A DNA stretch of 64,000 nucleotides from JAFGJQ01 sp964495075 (lineage in GTDB: Bacteria; Planctomycetota; Phycisphaerae; UBA1845), in contig CAZBUJ010000013.1 in NCBI GenBank assembly GCA_964495075.1, positions 21,497 to 85,496 of the forward strand, in the 5' to 3' direction. A program made the translations under genes and the position numbers. Below, piece after piece: positions 17,954-26,998 of the stretch. Positions within the stretch are counted from its first letter, which is position 1, and every line of letters begins with the position of its first letter. A model generated the notes under the pieces. The model was not told the origin of the DNA. It saw only the letters and a program-made list of their open reading frames with translations, and made no database searches.

Positions 17954-18868
17954 TCATTCGCCCGGTCGGTAGCCGCGTCGCTTGGCCTCTTCGGCCGAGG
18001 TGAACAACCGCCGGTTCTCCTCCTTCAGCTTCGCGGCATCCTCGCTGCCGACGGGGAAGAAGTGTTTGCCGTTCACCTCGGCGGCCACCGGATGCTCGGC
18101 AGGCTTGCCGATGTTGGCTTCGAGGAAGTCGAGCACCCGTTGTTCGATGCCCGGAACCTGACCGAACATGTTCGTTCCGTGCACGCGCTGCCCGTCGCGG
18201 GTCCCGGGCTCCGTGATGAAGACCGTGGCCCCGGGATGAATCTGGCCCAGTGCCTCACACGCCTTGCGTTCGCCCGGCGCCGCCAGCAACAGGACGGGGC
18301 GGCGGCCCGGCTTGGCGAACTCCGTCATGTGCTGGCGCGAGTCGACGCCCATATACGCTTCCCCCGGCGACATGCACACGACCACGTCCACCGACCGATC
18401 CTGCCGCGCGTAGTCGAGGGCAACGCTGCACCCGACGCTGGCGCCGACAATCGCCAGCCGTGACATGTCGCAGCGCGGTTGCTGTGCGAGGAAGCGGTAG
18501 GCGGCGAAGACGTCCTGGTACATCGCGTTGAACAGGGTCGGGTCCCGGTCGACCACACGTTGGGCCAGCCGGAGCTCGCCCGGCTTGATGCTGCCGCCGT
18601 GGCCACGCAGATCGATCGCCAGCACGGCGAAGCCGGCCTTGTGCAACGGCGGGATGAGCGGCTCCCAGGCAGCCCGGCTCGATCGATACATATGCAGGAG
18701 GATGACCACCGGCGCGGGCTTGTCACCGGGGGGGGCGTAGTAATCGGCGGTGATTTCCACGCCGTCGTCGGTGGTAAACCGGGCCGCGGTGGGCTCCGCG
18801 GCAGGGGCGACCCCCGCCACCGCGATCGCAACCGCCAGTGCCGTAAATCCGATTCTCGACGGGTACAT
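17954..18868 (-). CDS. Exported alpha/beta hydrolase
   Basis: 304 residues from ATG 18868, chosen for AAGGAG 8 nt upstream. A signal peptide ends near residue 23 (AVAGVAPAA). The hydrolase core has oxyanion-region VVILLHMYRSS, AIDLRGHGGS and the nucleophile elbow VGASVGCS (S144). PVLLLAAPGERKACEAL is in the acid-residue area, and QRVHGTNMFG gives a likely catalytic His. The C-terminal segment KLKEENRRLFTSAEEAKRRGYRPG resembles the end of the small Ada-type metal-binding repeat found on secreted proteins, but lacks its cysteines. It is probably a periplasmic esterase or lipase-like enzyme of unknown substrate. Confidence 0.82.
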   Translation of the reverse strand: MYPSRIGFTALAVAIAVAGVAPAAEPTAARFTTDDGVEITADYYAPPGDKPAPVVILLHMYRSSRAAWEPLIPPLHKAGFAVLAIDLRGHGGSIKPGELRLAQRVVDRDPTLFNAMYQDVFAAYRFLAQQPRCDMSRLAIVGASVGCSVALDYARQDRSVDVVVCMSPGEAYMGVDSRQHMTEFAKPGRRPVLLLAAPGERKACEALGQIHPGATVFITEPGTRDGQRVHGTNMFGQVPGIEQRVLDFLEANIGKPAEHPVAAEVNGKHFFPVGSEDAAKLKEENRRLFTSAEEAKRRGYRPGE

Positions 18869-19134
18869 GGCGTGTTCTCCTTGGGTCAGCCGTTGCCGTC
18901 TCGGTTCCGCCGGGCGGAAGTCGGCGACGAGGATACCGGCCCCCGGAACCACGACACCCATTCTAGCCCATTGGTCGGCGTGGGTCATGACCTGCGGGTA
19001 CGGCGGACGCCGGCGCGGTGCGACACAGACCCCGGCGGATCAGGGCGAGCCTCCACGCTCACCGACGCACCCCGCCCTCCCGCGCCGCCCGAGGCAGGGG
19101 AGATATGTCGAGCCGGAATAGGCCGATACGGCGG

Positions 19135-19293
19135 CTAGAACGGAGCGACCTGCCCGCTCAGAACCGTGAGCAGGACCGATTCAGCCACGCTCAGCGCCAG
19201 CGGGGCAATGGTCGTGGCGCACCCGCCGGCCTGGAATACCAGACCACCGGCGGCGACCACGGCCAAGACACGCAGCAGTCGGGGTATGGACAT
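19135..19293 (-). CDS. Tiny lipoprotein-like exported protein A (52 residues)
   Basis: From ATG 19293, with GGGGGAA 8 nt upstream. The N-terminus RLLRVLAVVAAGGLVFQAGGC is a signal peptide with a cysteine near residue 25. It shares AVVAAGG with the next gene. The mature tail of about 27 residues is hydrophobic (TTIAPLALSVAESVLLTVL). Function unknown. First of three same-strand small genes (19135-20113). Confidence 0.55.
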   Translation of the reverse strand: MSIPRLLRVLAVVAAGGLVFQAGGCATTIAPLALSVAESVLLTVLSGQVAPF

Positions 19294-19463
19294 CGACGGT
19301 GTTCCCCCATACGACCTGGTCGCGCCGCGCCGATCCCTGCACGTCTTCAACCGGCGCCGGCGCGGAGATCATCGCCTCCACTGAGCAGCATGGAACGCCG
19401 CCCGGCGGACCGCTCCGCCGCGAGGCGCCCCGCGGTCGGATGCGCCGAGTAGCGATTCGCGGG

Positions 19464-19763
19464 CTACGGACGTTGCCCGGGAGTGTTGAACACGACCGTC
19501 GTGGAGCAATCGCCCTCGTCGTTCTCCGGGTCCAGTCCGTAGAATGGGATCGTGCACGACGGGTCCGCCGAATAGTCAGGAACCGACGCGAACAATTGGT
19601 CCACCTCCCACGGCTCGCAGAATGCGAAGATCGACCCACACGGGTTCAGCGTGGTCAGCGTCGTCTCGCAGGACGGCAGGATGGCGGTCGCGATGCCGCC
19701 GGCGGCGACTACCGCCACCAGCGACAGGATCCGCGCGGTACGCGTCTTCGTCAGCTTCGTCAT
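19464..19763 (-). CDS. Small exported Cys-rich protein B (99 residues)
   Basis: ATG 19763 has AGGAG 9 nt upstream. The signal ARILSLVAVVAAGGIATAI leads to LPSCETT, a likely lipidated or exported cysteine. The mature part contains CGSIFAFCEPW and CTIPFYGLDPENDEGDC, five cysteines in all. It is paralogous in its signal to protein A and shares a C-x-F-x-F-C idea with protein C. Not recognised as any known family. Confidence 0.6.
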   Translation of the reverse strand: MTKLTKTRTARILSLVAVVAAGGIATAILPSCETTLTTLNPCGSIFAFCEPWEVDQLFASVPDYSADPSCTIPFYGLDPENDEGDCSTTVVFNTPGQRP

Positions 19764-19840
19764 TACTGGCACTCCTGCTCAACAAGGCCGGTCGCGGCCG
19801 GATTCAGTCGCCATCACACGGGCGGTCGGAATGCGGCGCA

Positions 19841-20113
19841 TCACAATCCGCCGCCGCCGTCGCCGTCGCCGCCGCCCTGCGTGTCCGCCGGGCAGTCGCT
19901 GAATGTCACAAACTCGCCCACACTCGTCGAGCAGAACTTGATCGTCCCGCCCAGCGCGCCGTTCTGGCAATCGAAGATGAAGCACATATCCACTGCGGAC
20001 AGGGCTTGCTCACCGAACAGTGACGTGCAGCCCAGACCGGACTGCGTCATCACCACGCCGGCCACGCTGATGATCATCATGATCGCGATGAGCCGTTTCG
20101 CCTTCAATCGCAT
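19841..20113 (-). CDS. Small exported Cys/Gly-rich protein C (90 residues)
   Basis: ATG 20113 is preceded by GAGGAA. A signal (LIAIMMIISVAGVVMTQ) ends at SGLGC, a good lipobox-like cysteine. Then DMCFIFDCQNGALGGTIKFC and a Gly/Asp tail. I have seen the pattern C-x-x-F-D-C-Q-N-G-x-x-G-G-x-I in planctomycete hypothetical proteins, but no function is known to me. The gene ends 77 nt upstream of gene B's start, so the three may be one transcript. Confidence 0.6.
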   Translation of the reverse strand: MRLKAKRLIAIMMIISVAGVVMTQSGLGCTSLFGEQALSAVDMCFIFDCQNGALGGTIKFCSTSVGEFVTFSDCPADTQGGGDGDGGGGL

Positions 20114-20346
20114 AACTGTGTTCCTCAAAATGGTCGGAATGCGGTACCGCGCCACGAGTTCACGAAGCCTGTCCCCCATGCGGCGGGCCACACTCTCGCT
20201 CCGGGCCCGGAGTATACGGCGCCGGCGCGGGGGTCGCAAGCACCATACTTCCCGGCGCTTGCGCGACTTACCCAGCTTGGCTGGTTGCCCGTCCGGGAGG
20301 GGACAGAGCGACTCCCGCAGCAGCTTCAGCGGCCCCGAGTGTCCAT

Positions 20347-21438
20347 TCAAGGGACGATCCGGTGGTTTCGCGGGCCGATCATCGCCGCCACCGTGTCCGC
20401 GTTGACCGGGCTGATCACGCCGCGCTCCGTGATGATCCCCCGTATCAGATTCGCGGGCGTCACGTCGAATGCGGGGCAGAAGCACTTAGCGTCGGCCGGG
20501 GCGGTCAGCACGCCGAATCCCCTGCGGATTTCGTCGGGGTCCCGCTCCTCGATCGGGATCGCCTGTCCGTCGGGGATCGCGAGGTCGAAGGTCGAGCTGG
20601 GGGCGGCGACGTAGAACGGGATCTCGTGGGCGCGGGCCAGCACGGCCACACCGTAGGTGCCGATTTTGTTCGCCGCGTCGCCGTTGGCGGCGATCCGATC
20701 GGCCCCGGTGACCACGAGGTCCACTTTGCCCTGCCGCATCAGCAGACCGGCCATGTTGTCGCAGATGATGGTCACGTCGATGCCCGCCTGGGCCAGTTCC
20801 CAGGCGGTCAGTCGCGAGCCCTGGAGCAAGGGGCGTGTCTCATCAGCGTAGACGCGGAACGACTGCCCGGCTTCGTGGGCCGCGTAGCAGACGGCCAGCG
20901 CCGTGCCATACTCCGCCGTGGCCAACCCGCCCGCGTTGCAGTGCGTCAGCACCCCGGCCCCGTCGGTGACGAGGGACCGCCCGTTCTGCCCGATAGCGCG
21001 ACACATTTCGGCATCTTCGTCGCGAATCGCCCGGGCCTCGTCGAGCAGTGCCTGGCGCAAGGTCGTCGGTGACGCGTCGGGCCGCTGGGCCACCACACGG
21101 CGCATCCGATCGAGGGCCCAGAACAGATTGACCGCGGTCGGCCGGGACGTAGCGAGGTGGTCGCAGACCTCGGCCACCCGCCGCCGGAAGGCGTCGGGGT
21201 CGGCGTCGCCTTCGCCCGCGACGCCCACCACGACGCCCATGGCCGCCGCGATCCCGATGGCCGGCGCCCCGCGGACCCGCAGCATCTTGATGGCCTCCCA
21301 CATCGTCTCGACATCCCGGATCTCGAGATGCACGATTTCCGACGGAAGGCGGGTCTGATCGAGCATGCGGACATAGCCGCGCGTGTCGCCAATCCATTCG
21401 ATGGGTCGGATTGGCTTCGTTGACTGCATGGTTGTCAC
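20347..21438 (-). CDS. mtnA: Methylthioribose-1-phosphate isomerase
   Basis: 363 residues. Active-site residues are seen as THCNAGG (C167) and TGADRIAANGD (D247). Other family marks are KMLRVRGAPAIGIAAA, NLATAEYGTAL-like GGLATAEYG and the C-terminal ITERGVISPVN. It converts 5-methylthioribose-1-phosphate to the ribulose form in methionine salvage. It overlaps the upstream S9 peptidase stop by 4 nt (ATGA), so both are co-translated. Other salvage genes are not adjacent. The eIF2B-related fold also fits ribose-1,5-bisphosphate isomerases, but the CNAGG/GADR pattern favours MtnA. Confidence 0.94.
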   Translation of the reverse strand: MTTMQSTKPIRPIEWIGDTRGYVRMLDQTRLPSEIVHLEIRDVETMWEAIKMLRVRGAPAIGIAAAMGVVVGVAGEGDADPDAFRRRVAEVCDHLATSRPTAVNLFWALDRMRRVVAQRPDASPTTLRQALLDEARAIRDEDAEMCRAIGQNGRSLVTDGAGVLTHCNAGGLATAEYGTALAVCYAAHEAGQSFRVYADETRPLLQGSRLTAWELAQAGIDVTIICDNMAGLLMRQGKVDLVVTGADRIAANGDAANKIGTYGVAVLARAHEIPFYVAAPSSTFDLAIPDGQAIPIEERDPDEIRRGFGVLTAPADAKCFCPAFDVTPANLIRGIITERGVISPVNADTVAAMIGPRNHRIVP

Positions 21439-23582
21439 TCGTCGTCTCCTTCGGCGTCACCGGCGTCCGCCGTGCCCTTCCGGTCGTCGTTCTCGTCCCC
21501 CTCGCCGGTCTTGCCCAGCAGATACTTGTCAAACCACGCGAGGTCCCATTCCATCTTCGCCAGGCGATTCTTGTACTTTCGCAGCCCGTGTCCTTCGCCC
21601 GGGTAGACGACCAGTTCCACCGGGACGTCGAGGTAATGTCTCAGCGCTCGGTAGAGGGCCCGGCAGTGGGCGGGCGGGCACCGTTCGTCATTGCCGCCGA
21701 CGTGAATGATGGTGGGGGTTTTGATCTTGGCGAGGTTGAAGATCGGCGACGCGGACCGATAGGCGTCCGGCTTGTTCCACGCGAAGCCCTGCATGAAGTT
21801 CACCACGTGGCCCGGCGTATCTTCGGTGCCCCACTGCAACAGCATGTCCACGATCCCCGCCCCGCTGCTGGCGGCTTTGAACCGCTCGGTGTGGGTGATC
21901 ACACAGTTGGTGAGGAATCCGCCGTTGCTCCAGCCCATGACCCCGAGCCGATCGGGGTCGGCGATGCCGCGTTCGATCATCGCATCGACGCCGGTGAGGA
22001 TGTCTTCGACCTCGATGTCGTTCTCCCGGCCGACGAGTTGGCTGGTGAAGGTCTCGCCGTAGCCGGTGGAGCCGCGGTAGTTCGGGCTGAACAGGGCGTA
22101 GCCCTTGGCGGGCATGAGGGTTCGCCCGTAGATCCACAGCCGCAAGCGGTAGAGCGTGGACGCGGTGGGGCCGCCGTGCAGTTCCACGATCATGGGCAGC
22201 GGCCCGTCTTCCGGCTTATAGCCGGGCGGGAGTTCCAGGATCCCCCCGCACTCGGTGCCCCCGCTCCCCGTCCACTGGACGATTTCGATGCTGGGAAGCT
22301 TCCAGGTATCGACCTGCGGGTTGTTGTTGAGCAGTCGTTTCAGCGGGCCCGGCTGGCCGTTGTCGAATTGCGTGCCGTACAGGTCTGGCGGATGGGTCGT
22401 CTTACTGAGGACGGTGATCATATGTCGCCCGGTGTCGTCGCAGGCAAACGTGTCCACGGCGATGTCACCGGGCGTCAGGACGACAGGCCGTCCTTGCTGG
22501 CCGTCGCGGACGTGGGGAATCGCGTACACGCGTTTGCGCGCTTTCCACTCCCCGACGAAGGCAAGATCCCGGGACGCACCCCGCCACTGCAACGGGCCCT
22601 CGCCGAGATCCGTGACGTCGTGCAGCGACAGCCGGCGCAATGACGGGCTGCCATCGAGCCACTCGACCACGTACAGCCGAGAGGCGTACCCGTCGAAGGA
22701 CGTGGTGAACGCGAGAGCATCGCCGTCGAGCGACCACGTCAGGCCGCCCAGCCAGCCGTAGGGTGACGGATGCGGTTCCCGCCAGCCCTCCGGGGTGACC
22801 GTCGTGGTTTCCTTGGTCGCCGTGTCGTAGACGTCGATCCTCGACCACCCCTCGTTGGCGAGCAGGGTGTTGTCGGGGCAGGTGAGCATGGCGATCCGGC
22901 TCTGGTCGTGGGAGACGGCCATCTCGCGAATCACGCGTTTCTCGTCGACCACCTTCTCGTCCCGCCAGCTCTCGAGATCGAGTTTCCAAACCTGGGAGAA
23001 GTCGGTGACACCATGCCCGTACTCGAGGTCCTTGTACCGTTTGCGGAGTTTCTTCCACTCGTCGTCGATGTGCTCCTCGGAGCGGGTGTAATAGAGGGTC
23101 TTGCCGTCCTTGGCGAGGGTGAACAGCCCGATGCCGTCTTCGATGCGGGTGACCGCCTGGGCCGGCCCGCCCTCCGGGCGGATGCGCCAGACCTGGGTCT
23201 TGCCGTCGAGGGGCGGGCCCTCGGCCTCGGGTTGCTTGCGGTTGCTGGCGAAGTAGATCCACCGGCCGTCCGCGCTCCAGACCGGAGACCGGTCGGCGGC
23301 TTCGTCGAATGTCAGCCGGGTTCGGGCCTGAGATTCCGAATCGAAGACCCAGAGGTCGAGATTGCGTCCGTCCGACGCCTTGTCCCACCGCATGTCCACG
23401 TAGGCTACGGCGGCGAGGCCCGGTGGGGGCGCAAACACGGCACATTCGGTGATGACGGCGATCGTGAAGTAGTCCTCGGGGACGACGTCGTGGTCGCGAA
23501 CGGGGGCCGCCCGCCCGGCGCTTCCCGGCATCCCGACCGCCACCGACGCAGTCAATACGTACAAAAACCTGGCTCGTAGCAC
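21435..23582 (-). CDS. Secreted prolyl oligopeptidase-family (S9) peptidase
   Basis: 715 residues from GTG 23582 with GGAGGTGATC 2-8 nt upstream, an exceptionally strong ribosome site that fixes the start. A weak signal peptide (RFLYVLTASVAVGMPGSAGRA) suggests export. Residues 60-440 form a WD-like beta propeller (RSPVWSADGRWIYFASNRK and similar blades). The catalytic domain has GWSNGG (S552), GGNDER (D632) and PGEGHG (H665). It cleaves short peptides at the N-terminal side, acylaminoacyl- or dipeptidyl-peptidase style. A C-terminal acidic tail is unusual. It is first in an operon with mtnA. Confidence 0.92.
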   Translation of the reverse strand: MLRARFLYVLTASVAVGMPGSAGRAAPVRDHDVVPEDYFTIAVITECAVFAPPPGLAAVAYVDMRWDKASDGRNLDLWVFDSESQARTRLTFDEAADRSPVWSADGRWIYFASNRKQPEAEGPPLDGKTQVWRIRPEGGPAQAVTRIEDGIGLFTLAKDGKTLYYTRSEEHIDDEWKKLRKRYKDLEYGHGVTDFSQVWKLDLESWRDEKVVDEKRVIREMAVSHDQSRIAMLTCPDNTLLANEGWSRIDVYDTATKETTTVTPEGWREPHPSPYGWLGGLTWSLDGDALAFTTSFDGYASRLYVVEWLDGSPSLRRLSLHDVTDLGEGPLQWRGASRDLAFVGEWKARKRVYAIPHVRDGQQGRPVVLTPGDIAVDTFACDDTGRHMITVLSKTTHPPDLYGTQFDNGQPGPLKRLLNNNPQVDTWKLPSIEIVQWTGSGGTECGGILELPPGYKPEDGPLPMIVELHGGPTASTLYRLRLWIYGRTLMPAKGYALFSPNYRGSTGYGETFTSQLVGRENDIEVEDILTGVDAMIERGIADPDRLGVMGWSNGGFLTNCVITHTERFKAASSGAGIVDMLLQWGTEDTPGHVVNFMQGFAWNKPDAYRSASPIFNLAKIKTPTIIHVGGNDERCPPAHCRALYRALRHYLDVPVELVVYPGEGHGLRKYKNRLAKMEWDLAWFDKYLLGKTGEGDENDDRKGTADAGDAEGDDE

Positions 23583-23968
23583 GTGATCACCTCCAGTTTG
23601 CTAGAGTCCTTGCCTGCGAGCCTATTGTGTCGCGGGTGGTGGGCGTGGACAAGGCCTGCCACCAGACGGGGTCACGCGGGGTCGACCGCGCGGGCAGGGG
23701 TTGCGAGAGACCCTGCCCGGCCGTATGGTACACGGTTGCGATTGCCCCCGTTCGTCGGCTCGCGGCCGTCGGAGCGGGGGCGTTCGGACGGTGACAAGCG
23801 GGCGCGTCCGGGCATGGACACCGCTGACCGCCCCGCGTGGTGGTGGTCGGCGGCGGCTCTCCTCAACCGCCGTGCCATCGGCGGCCGATAATCCAGGAAC
23901 CGGGATGTCCGGCGCCAGGGCGCGTCTTTCGTATCGGGAATGGTTTTCAAGGCATTTCGAGGCGACTG
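23583..23968. other. Divergent intergenic region, 386 bp
   Basis: It lies between the S9 peptidase (minus) and the TPR/alpha-CTD gene (plus). TAGAGT at 23602-23607 resembles the -10 of polA but sits over the S9 leader on the plus strand. Frames are open by GC content only. No RNA gene recognised. Confidence 0.4.
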
Positions 23969-24940
23969 ATGAACAGTGACCTGGCCGACGTGGCGAAGAT
24001 GATCGAAACGGGAGACCTGGAGACCGCGCACCAGCGGCTGACCGGGATGCACGTCGCGGAGGACGATCGGGCGGCCTACCTGCACGCGCAGGGTTGCTTG
24101 GCCGAGCGAAACCACGAGTTCGAGCAGGCGATCCGGCATTACAACGAGGCCGTCGCGCTGGATCCGGAACGGATCGACACGCGGTTTCGCCTGGCGTACA
24201 TGCTTGACCTGCGCGGCGATTCCGAGCAGGCGATCGAATTATACGAGGAATGCGTGCTGCGGCCACCGGCGCCGGTGAATGCGCTGATCAATTTGGCCGT
24301 CCTGTACGAGGACGACGGGAAGTACGTCGAGGCGGAACAATGCCTTGACCGCGTGCTGGCGGAGCATCCCAATCATACGCGGGCCCACCTGTTCCTGCGT
24401 GACGTCTGCTCCGCCCAGGACATGTACTACGACGAGGAGATGGAGCGTGCCCGTAAGGAGCACAACGCGGTGCTCGACACGCCGGTGAGCGACTTCGAAT
24501 TGAGCGTTCGCAGCCGGAACTGCCTCAAGCAGATGAACATTCACACACTGGGCGACCTGCTGAAAATCACGGAAGCGGAGCTGCTTGCGTACAAGAATTT
24601 CGGGGAAACGTCTCTCAACGAGATCAAGGCGATGCTTCGACAGAAGCGTCTGCGGCTGGGACAATTGCTGGAAGAGCCCCAGGGCGAGTTGTTGTCGTTG
24701 CATCGCCCCACCGCCACGGACGGCGACCCCGACCTCATGAACCGGTCGGTGACGGAGTTGGAACTGTCGGCGCGGTCGCGCAAGTGCCTCCAGCGGCTCG
24801 GCATCACGACGCTGAGCGAGCTTGCGGCGCGATCTGAACAGGAGCTGTTGTCGATCAAGAACTTTGGTCAGACGTCGCTGAACGAGATCAAGCGACGGCT
24901 CAACGAACTCGGGATGTCGCTTCGCACCAGCGCGAAATAG
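23969..24940 (+). CDS. TPR protein with two RNA polymerase alpha-CTD-like domains
   Basis: 323 residues from ATG 23969 (GAGG 6 nt upstream). Residues 1-155 are TPR repeats (AYLHAQGCLAERNHEFEQAI, then ALINLAVLYEDDGKYVEAEQ). Residues 170-230 and 258-318 each match the helix-hairpin-helix alpha-CTD of RpoA. The first has ELSVRSRNCLKQMNIHTLGD and KNFGETSLNEIK; the second has ELSARSRKCLQRLGITTLSE and KNFGQTSLNEIK. In RpoA this fold binds UP-element DNA and activators. There is no RpoA N-terminal domain, so it cannot replace RpoA. A role as a transcription or DNA-binding adaptor is inferred. The combination recurs in planctomycetes to my knowledge. Confidence 0.88.
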   Translation: MNSDLADVAKMIETGDLETAHQRLTGMHVAEDDRAAYLHAQGCLAERNHEFEQAIRHYNEAVALDPERIDTRFRLAYMLDLRGDSEQAIELYEECVLRPPAPVNALINLAVLYEDDGKYVEAEQCLDRVLAEHPNHTRAHLFLRDVCSAQDMYYDEEMERARKEHNAVLDTPVSDFELSVRSRNCLKQMNIHTLGDLLKITEAELLAYKNFGETSLNEIKAMLRQKRLRLGQLLEEPQGELLSLHRPTATDGDPDLMNRSVTELELSARSRKCLQRLGITTLSELAARSEQELLSIKNFGQTSLNEIKRRLNELGMSLRTSAK

Positions 24941-25015
24941 CGGCGGCCGGTCGACCCGGTCGCGGACCGCGCCGCGGCGTGTGGTCCGGGAGGAACTCAC
25001 CGCTGGCCGTCAGGG

Positions 25016-26314
25016 ATGATGAGCAGGCAGATGAGTCCACATCCGATATCAAGGCCAGGACGGCGCGGGGGCGTCGTCGTGCTCACCGTGCTGATGCTCA
25101 GCGGCCTCGCGTGCCGCGAGCCGACCGAGCGATCAGTCCAGCTTCCGCCCCAGGTCCGTTCCGACCAGCGGGTCCGCGACATCCGTGTCCTGATCATCGA
25201 CAACGCGAGTGACTTCCGGGTTCGCATCGACGGGCCGTACGTCGTGCGAAGCCCCGCCGCCGGTGTGCTGGCGCGTGGGGGGCAGCTTCCGTGGGTAACG
25301 GTCAGCCGGGCCACAGGGGACTTCCACGTGGGGAACCGGCGGTGGACGGCGGGGACGATCGAAATCGTGCCCGAGCCGCGTACGCGGCTCCTGATATCAC
25401 GGCGGGAAGGCGGCAAGTGGAGCGGCCCGTTAGCGTACGCGGGGTACCTGCGGTGCGAGCGCCAGCACCGGACCACCATGGACGTGATCAACGTGGTGAA
25501 CATCGACCAGTACGTGGCCGGCGTGCTGCCGGGCGAACTGTACGCCGACTGGCACACCGAGTCGTTTCGAGCGGGTGCCGTCGCGGCGCGGACGTACGCC
25601 CTGTGGCAGATGGCCAAGAGCGCCCATCGGTCCTATGACGTGAGGGCCACCGAAGCGTCACAGGTGTACGGCGGCATCCCCGTGGGCCCGGCGGCCAGGA
25701 AAGCACGTGACGCGGCGGCCTATACGCGGGGCATCGTCTGCACCTGGACATCGCCCAAGGGCGAACGGATCTTCTGCACGTATTACTCCTCGGCCTGCGG
25801 AGGTCGCACGCAGAACGTGTCCTACTGCATGAACGAGGATTCGATCCCGCCGCTGGCCGGCGGCGTCCGGTGCAATTACTGCCGGATCGCCCCGCGCAAG
25901 ACGAACGCGTACCGGTGGGGCCCGACGAGCATCAGCAAGACGAAACTGTCGCAGCGGTTGGCACGACGGTTCCCTTCGCTCCGGTCCATCGGGGCGGTGA
26001 AGCGGGTCGACATCGCCCGGCGAGGCAAGGCGTCGGGTCGGCCGGCCGCGTTTCGCGTGGTGGGATCAAGCGGGCGTTCCCGGTTGCTGAACTCGGAGGA
26101 GTTCCGGCTCGCCGTCGGGAGTGGGACCATGCGGAGCAGCGATTGTACGATCGTGAACCGACCGGACGAGATCCAATTCACGGACGGTCGGGGGTTCGGG
26201 CATGGGGTCGGGCTATGCCAATGGGGCATGCAGGGACAGGCTCTGCTGGGTCGCAAGGCGGGTCAGATCCTCAAGTTCTATTACCCGGGCGTGCACCTTA
26301 CGCGGGCGTATTGA
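25016..26314 (+). CDS. SpoIID/LytB-domain lipoprotein
   Basis: 432 residues. The start is uncertain: ATG 25016 and 25019 are adjacent, and GGAGG lies 22 nt upstream, too far. The signal VVVLTVLMLSGLAC puts a lipobox cysteine near residue 33. The SpoIID domain carries NVVNIDQYVAGVLPGEL, SFRAGAVAARTYALWQ, FCTYYSSACGGRTQ and the C-terminal GFGHGVGLCQWGMQG. SpoIID-type proteins are lytic transglycosylases on stem-peptide-free glycan. In a non-sporulating Gram-negative-type organism it more likely acts in peptidoglycan remodelling or as an amidase partner. Confidence 0.9.
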   Translation: MMSRQMSPHPISRPGRRGGVVVLTVLMLSGLACREPTERSVQLPPQVRSDQRVRDIRVLIIDNASDFRVRIDGPYVVRSPAAGVLARGGQLPWVTVSRATGDFHVGNRRWTAGTIEIVPEPRTRLLISRREGGKWSGPLAYAGYLRCERQHRTTMDVINVVNIDQYVAGVLPGELYADWHTESFRAGAVAARTYALWQMAKSAHRSYDVRATEASQVYGGIPVGPAARKARDAAAYTRGIVCTWTSPKGERIFCTYYSSACGGRTQNVSYCMNEDSIPPLAGGVRCNYCRIAPRKTNAYRWGPTSISKTKLSQRLARRFPSLRSIGAVKRVDIARRGKASGRPAAFRVVGSSGRSRLLNSEEFRLAVGSGTMRSSDCTIVNRPDEIQFTDGRGFGHGVGLCQWGMQGQALLGRKAGQILKFYYPGVHLTRAY

Positions 26315-26406
26315 GTAGCGTTGCGAGGCCGCTCCACCGGATGATGGGGAGCCCGGAACCACCCGCCCGCCTGTCACACACCCCAAAAAAACCTCTGCGT
26401 TTTCTG

Positions 26407-26435
26407 TTGAAAATTTGTGGCATGGGCCGATACAA
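26407..26435 (+). promoter_or_regulatory. Promoter for the SWIB gene
   Basis: TTGAAA (26407-26412), spacer 16-17, then GATACA/ATACAA (26429-26435), in a locally AT-rich stretch that stands out from its surroundings. The start codon is 87 nt downstream. Confidence 0.5.
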
Positions 26436-26521
26436 AGCGAGAAAATCGCGTCCAGGAGGCCCGGGGGACGGAAGCCGAATGAGACCCGAATAGGCCGACT
26501 GTGCGAAAAGGAGAATGCGCC

Positions 26522-26977
26522 ATGGCTAAGAAGAAGAAAGCAAGGAAGAAGGCCGCCAGGAAAAAGAAGGGCGCCAAGAAGAAGGGCGTGAAAAGGAAGG
26601 CGCCGAAGAAGAAGGGCGGCACAAAAAGAGCCAAGAAGAAGGCGGGCAAGAAAAAAGCCAAGAAGAAAGCCGCCAAGAAGAAGGCCGCCAAAAAGAAAGC
26701 CCCTAAAAAGAAAGCCAAGAAGAAACGCAAACCCAACCCGGCGTTCATGCGACCATTAGAGGCATCGGCCGAGTTGCAGGCCATCATCGGCCGCATCCCG
26801 CTGCCGCGGTCGGGTGTGGTGAAGAAACTGTGGTCGTACATCCGTAAGAACGGGCTTCAGGACGCGATCAACAGACGAATGATCAACGCGGATGAGAAGC
26901 TGAGGGCCGTCTTTAGGGGCAAAAAGCAGGTCAGCATGTTCGAAATGAACAAGCTGATATCCAAGCACCTCAAGTAG
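26522..26977 (+). CDS. SWIB-domain protein with histone H1-like lysine-rich N-terminus
   Basis: 151 residues from ATG 26522 (AAGGAG 8 nt upstream). Residues 1-68 are nearly all Lys/Ala with some Gly, Pro and Arg (repeats of the KKAAKKKA type), like histone H1 tails and planctomycete or chlamydial Hc1-like proteins. Residues 74-150 are a SWIB/MDM2 domain: FMRPLEASAELQAIIG, KKLWSYIRKNGLQD and FEMNKLISKHLK. It probably binds and condenses DNA through its tail. The SWIB fold is otherwise fused to topoisomerase I in Chlamydia or part of SWI/SNF in eukaryotes. The gene is a single transcription unit, with its own promoter and terminator, which suits an abundant protein. Confidence 0.9.
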   Translation: MAKKKKARKKAARKKKGAKKKGVKRKAPKKKGGTKRAKKKAGKKKAKKKAAKKKAAKKKAPKKKAKKKRKPNPAFMRPLEASAELQAIIGRIPLPRSGVVKKLWSYIRKNGLQDAINRRMINADEKLRAVFRGKKQVSMFEMNKLISKHLK

Positions 26978-26998
26978 GCCTTGTCGATAATCGATTCG

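Noticed and set aside
21411..22643. Plus-strand open frame across the S9 peptidase
   Set aside because: The peptidase triad and propeller lie on the minus strand with a strong ribosome site.
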